Origin: Agelaius tricolor
Lineage: Eukaryota; Chordata; Aves; Passeriformes; Icteridae
Assembly: GCA_023055355.1 (NCBI GenBank)
Contig: JALJCS010000022.1
Coordinates: forward strand, 10,547,501 to 10,611,500
Direction: 5' to 3'
DNA: 64,000 nucleotides
The position numbers were made by a program, and so were the translations under genes. Positions 62,431 to 64,000 of this stretch are shown here, piece after piece; position 1 is the first letter of the stretch; each line of letters begins with the position of its first letter. Below the pieces are notes generated by a model that made no database searches, was not told the DNA's origin, and saw only the letters and a program-made list of their open reading frames with translations.

Positions 62431-62541
62431 CTGGATGTGGCCCTGAGCAGCCTGGTCCAGTGGAAGGTGTCCCTGCCCATGGCAGGGTGTGGAACAAGGT
62501 GGTCTTTAAGGTCCCTTCCATCCCAAACCAGTCTGGGATAC
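62431..62541 (+). mobile_element. CR1 LINE 3'-end fragment
   Basis: CTGGATGTGGCCCTGAGCAG, CCTGGTCCAGTGGAAGGTGT, CCCTGCCCATGGCAGGGTG and TTTAAGGTCCCTTCCATCCC are the CR1 3' end in sense orientation; the terminal octamers are lost. Confidence 0.92.
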
Positions 62542-63384
62542 TGACAACAAACCCAGGTGTTTTCTGCATCAAAACTGAAACAGGAAGAAGCAGCAAACTT
62601 AATTTTTCCATTAAAGCCATGGAGGGGAAAAAAAAAGGTCCTATTTTCATGTTCAGATGGGTCATAATGGCATAATGCTTGAAATGAAGGAGCAGGATGC
62701 AATATAAGAACTGTAATTTGCTGTGTCATTGGATGTTGCAGTACACGAGGATAGAGCAACACATTTGCAGACAGCACCATCCTTAAAATTTTTCACACCA
62801 AAAAAAAATTGGTGGATAGCTTCTTTACACAGCCAAGAATCTCATTTATTTGTGTATGAAGCAATTTTGGAGTCCAGCAGGTCTCTCTTGCACTCAGCCT
62901 TGGGAATATTCATGAGTTGTGACTGCAGGCAAGCACCCAAATACATGGAAAAGCTTTCATGGAGCTCCTCTGAGTGAGGTTGCTCCAAGTGTGGCTGAAC
63001 AAAACACAAATGCCACCCCAGTGTTAATAAAAGTGATAAAACTGGGAGCAATTCCTGCCAGTATAAACACATGGAAAGGTAGAGCTGATCTTTCTCACCC
63101 TCACTGTAACTGCAGGGAAGGGGGAGTCAATGGAATCATGGAGTGAGAGATTGCTCATCATGGACACTTAAATTATTCCCCCAGAGGCTGTAATTTCTCA
63201 GAGGAACTTGCTCATCCCAACTCATTTCACACACTAATCATGCCTGTAATTTGTTCTGAAGACTTCTGCCCTTCTCTGGTTTGTCTCTGGTCTCATCCTC
63301 AGGGATGGCATCTCCCACCACATGTCCCACTGGGCACCCTGGGCCTGCTGGGCACCCTGGGCCTGCTGGGCAGGAGCAGGATGG
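62542..63384. other. noncoding DNA with a small duplication
   Basis: Nothing recognised apart from an 18-base tandem duplication at 63,331-63,366. Confidence 0.5.
63331..63366. repeat. 18-base tandem duplication
   Basis: TGGGCACCCTGGGCCTGC occurs twice without mismatch, followed by a partial third TGGGCA. Confidence 0.9.
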
Positions 63385-63650
63385 TGCCTGGGGGTGACAG
63401 CTTCTCTCTGTGACAGTGACACGACCCAGGCAGTGTTGTCAGGGGGGTTTAGGTTGGATTTAGGGAACGATTCTTCCCCAGAAGGTGCTGGGCACTGCAC
63501 AGGCTCCCTCGTCCCCGGGGCTGCCAGAGCTCCAGGAGTTTGGGCAGCACTGCCAGGGTGGGGTTGTTGGGGTGCCTGTGCAGGGACAGGAGCTGGACTG
63601 ATGATCCTGTGGGGGATCATCAGCTCAGGATATTCTGTGGTTCTATGAAG
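63385..63650 (+). mobile_element. CR1 LINE 3'-end fragment with terminal hairpin
   Basis: GGGGGGTTTAGGTTGGATTT, GGGAACGATTCTTCCCCAG, AGTTTGGGCAGCACTGCCAG and the end ATATTCTGTGGTTCTATGAA, which is a decayed ATTCTRTG pair, identify a CR1 3' end in sense orientation. A 10-base-pair perfect hairpin precedes the terminus at 63,598-63,623. The 5' limit is approximate. Confidence 0.85.
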
Positions 63651-64000
63651 CTGCCTAAACTGGAATCCTGCAGTCTGGAGTTTGGTTTTGGCACCTAAGG
63701 ATCAGCTGCCCCAGGGAAGGCTTTCCATGAGGAATACTCAAGTTCCTCTTTTCAGGCAGTTGGTGGAGAGAGCAGATGGCTCACCTGGGAACAGAAAGTT
63801 TGGAAAATTCCTTCTCTTTTCTGGGAGGAGCCAACACTGAGCCATTTCAACCAAATTTCCCAAAATGAGGGTACAGGAGAGGCAGGGTTTGGGCCTCCCT
63901 GCCCGGTGCTTCAGCACTTAGGGACCCCAAGTGCCTGAGGGACGTGGCTGTCTTCAATAAGGTTTAATGAGCCCCAGTGAGGCCTGCTGGGCTCCCTGGA
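63651..64000. other. noncoding DNA, no gene recognised
   Basis: Moderately GC-rich sequence to the window end; no repeat or exon recognised. Confidence 0.5.

Overview
The window reads as nuclear DNA of a bird, probably a songbird (passerine). Seventeen fragments of the CR1 non-LTR retrotransposon are recognisable. Most carry the bird-type 3' end, and two minus-strand copies still show the terminal CATAGAAT / TATAGAAT-type octamer repeat. Four stretches look like endogenous retrovirus LTRs of types I know from songbirds and other birds. The songbird assignment rests on remembered LTR families and is an inference. I find no protein-coding exon, no tRNA or rRNA gene and no CRISPR array. The longer open frames are repeat-driven or unremarkable chance frames, so this is an intergenic or large-intron segment.

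Layout: bases 1-30,000 are mostly AT-rich, non-repetitive DNA with only four short CR1 remnants, a few simple repeats and one G-quadruplex motif. From about 27.8 kb repeats become frequent: a pure TCTTC array at 27.9 kb, an LTR on the minus strand at 29.0-29.6 kb, a 600-base CR1 at 31.4-32.0 kb, a 42-base A run at 35.35 kb, an LTR at 36.2-36.8 kb holding a GGAGAA array, and an ERVL-type LTR at 39.3-40.1 kb. CR1 pieces follow at 38.6, 40.7, 41.4, 44.8, 46.7, 51.8, 53.9, 56.1, 57.1, 60.5, 62.4 and 63.4 kb. The LTR at 52.1-52.6 kb belongs to the same family as the one at 36 kb, in the opposite orientation.

The most unusual stretches are: (1) 47,579-47,933, where the plus strand holds only five G in 355 bases, including 221 bases with none, and all five survivors precede T or C, as expected of dense G-to-A (APOBEC-type) editing of a retroelement; (2) a 14-copy, CpG-rich minisatellite of 39-43 base units at 57,884-58,479; (3) the GGAGAA array, which appears to have expanded from a short purine tract inside an LTR, because the sister LTR at 52 kb keeps the unexpanded form. 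No genes were found, so no gene network can be described. A few repeat-free stretches, notably 30.1-30.5 kb, are offered as candidate regulatory DNA at low confidence, because conservation cannot be tested from one sequence.
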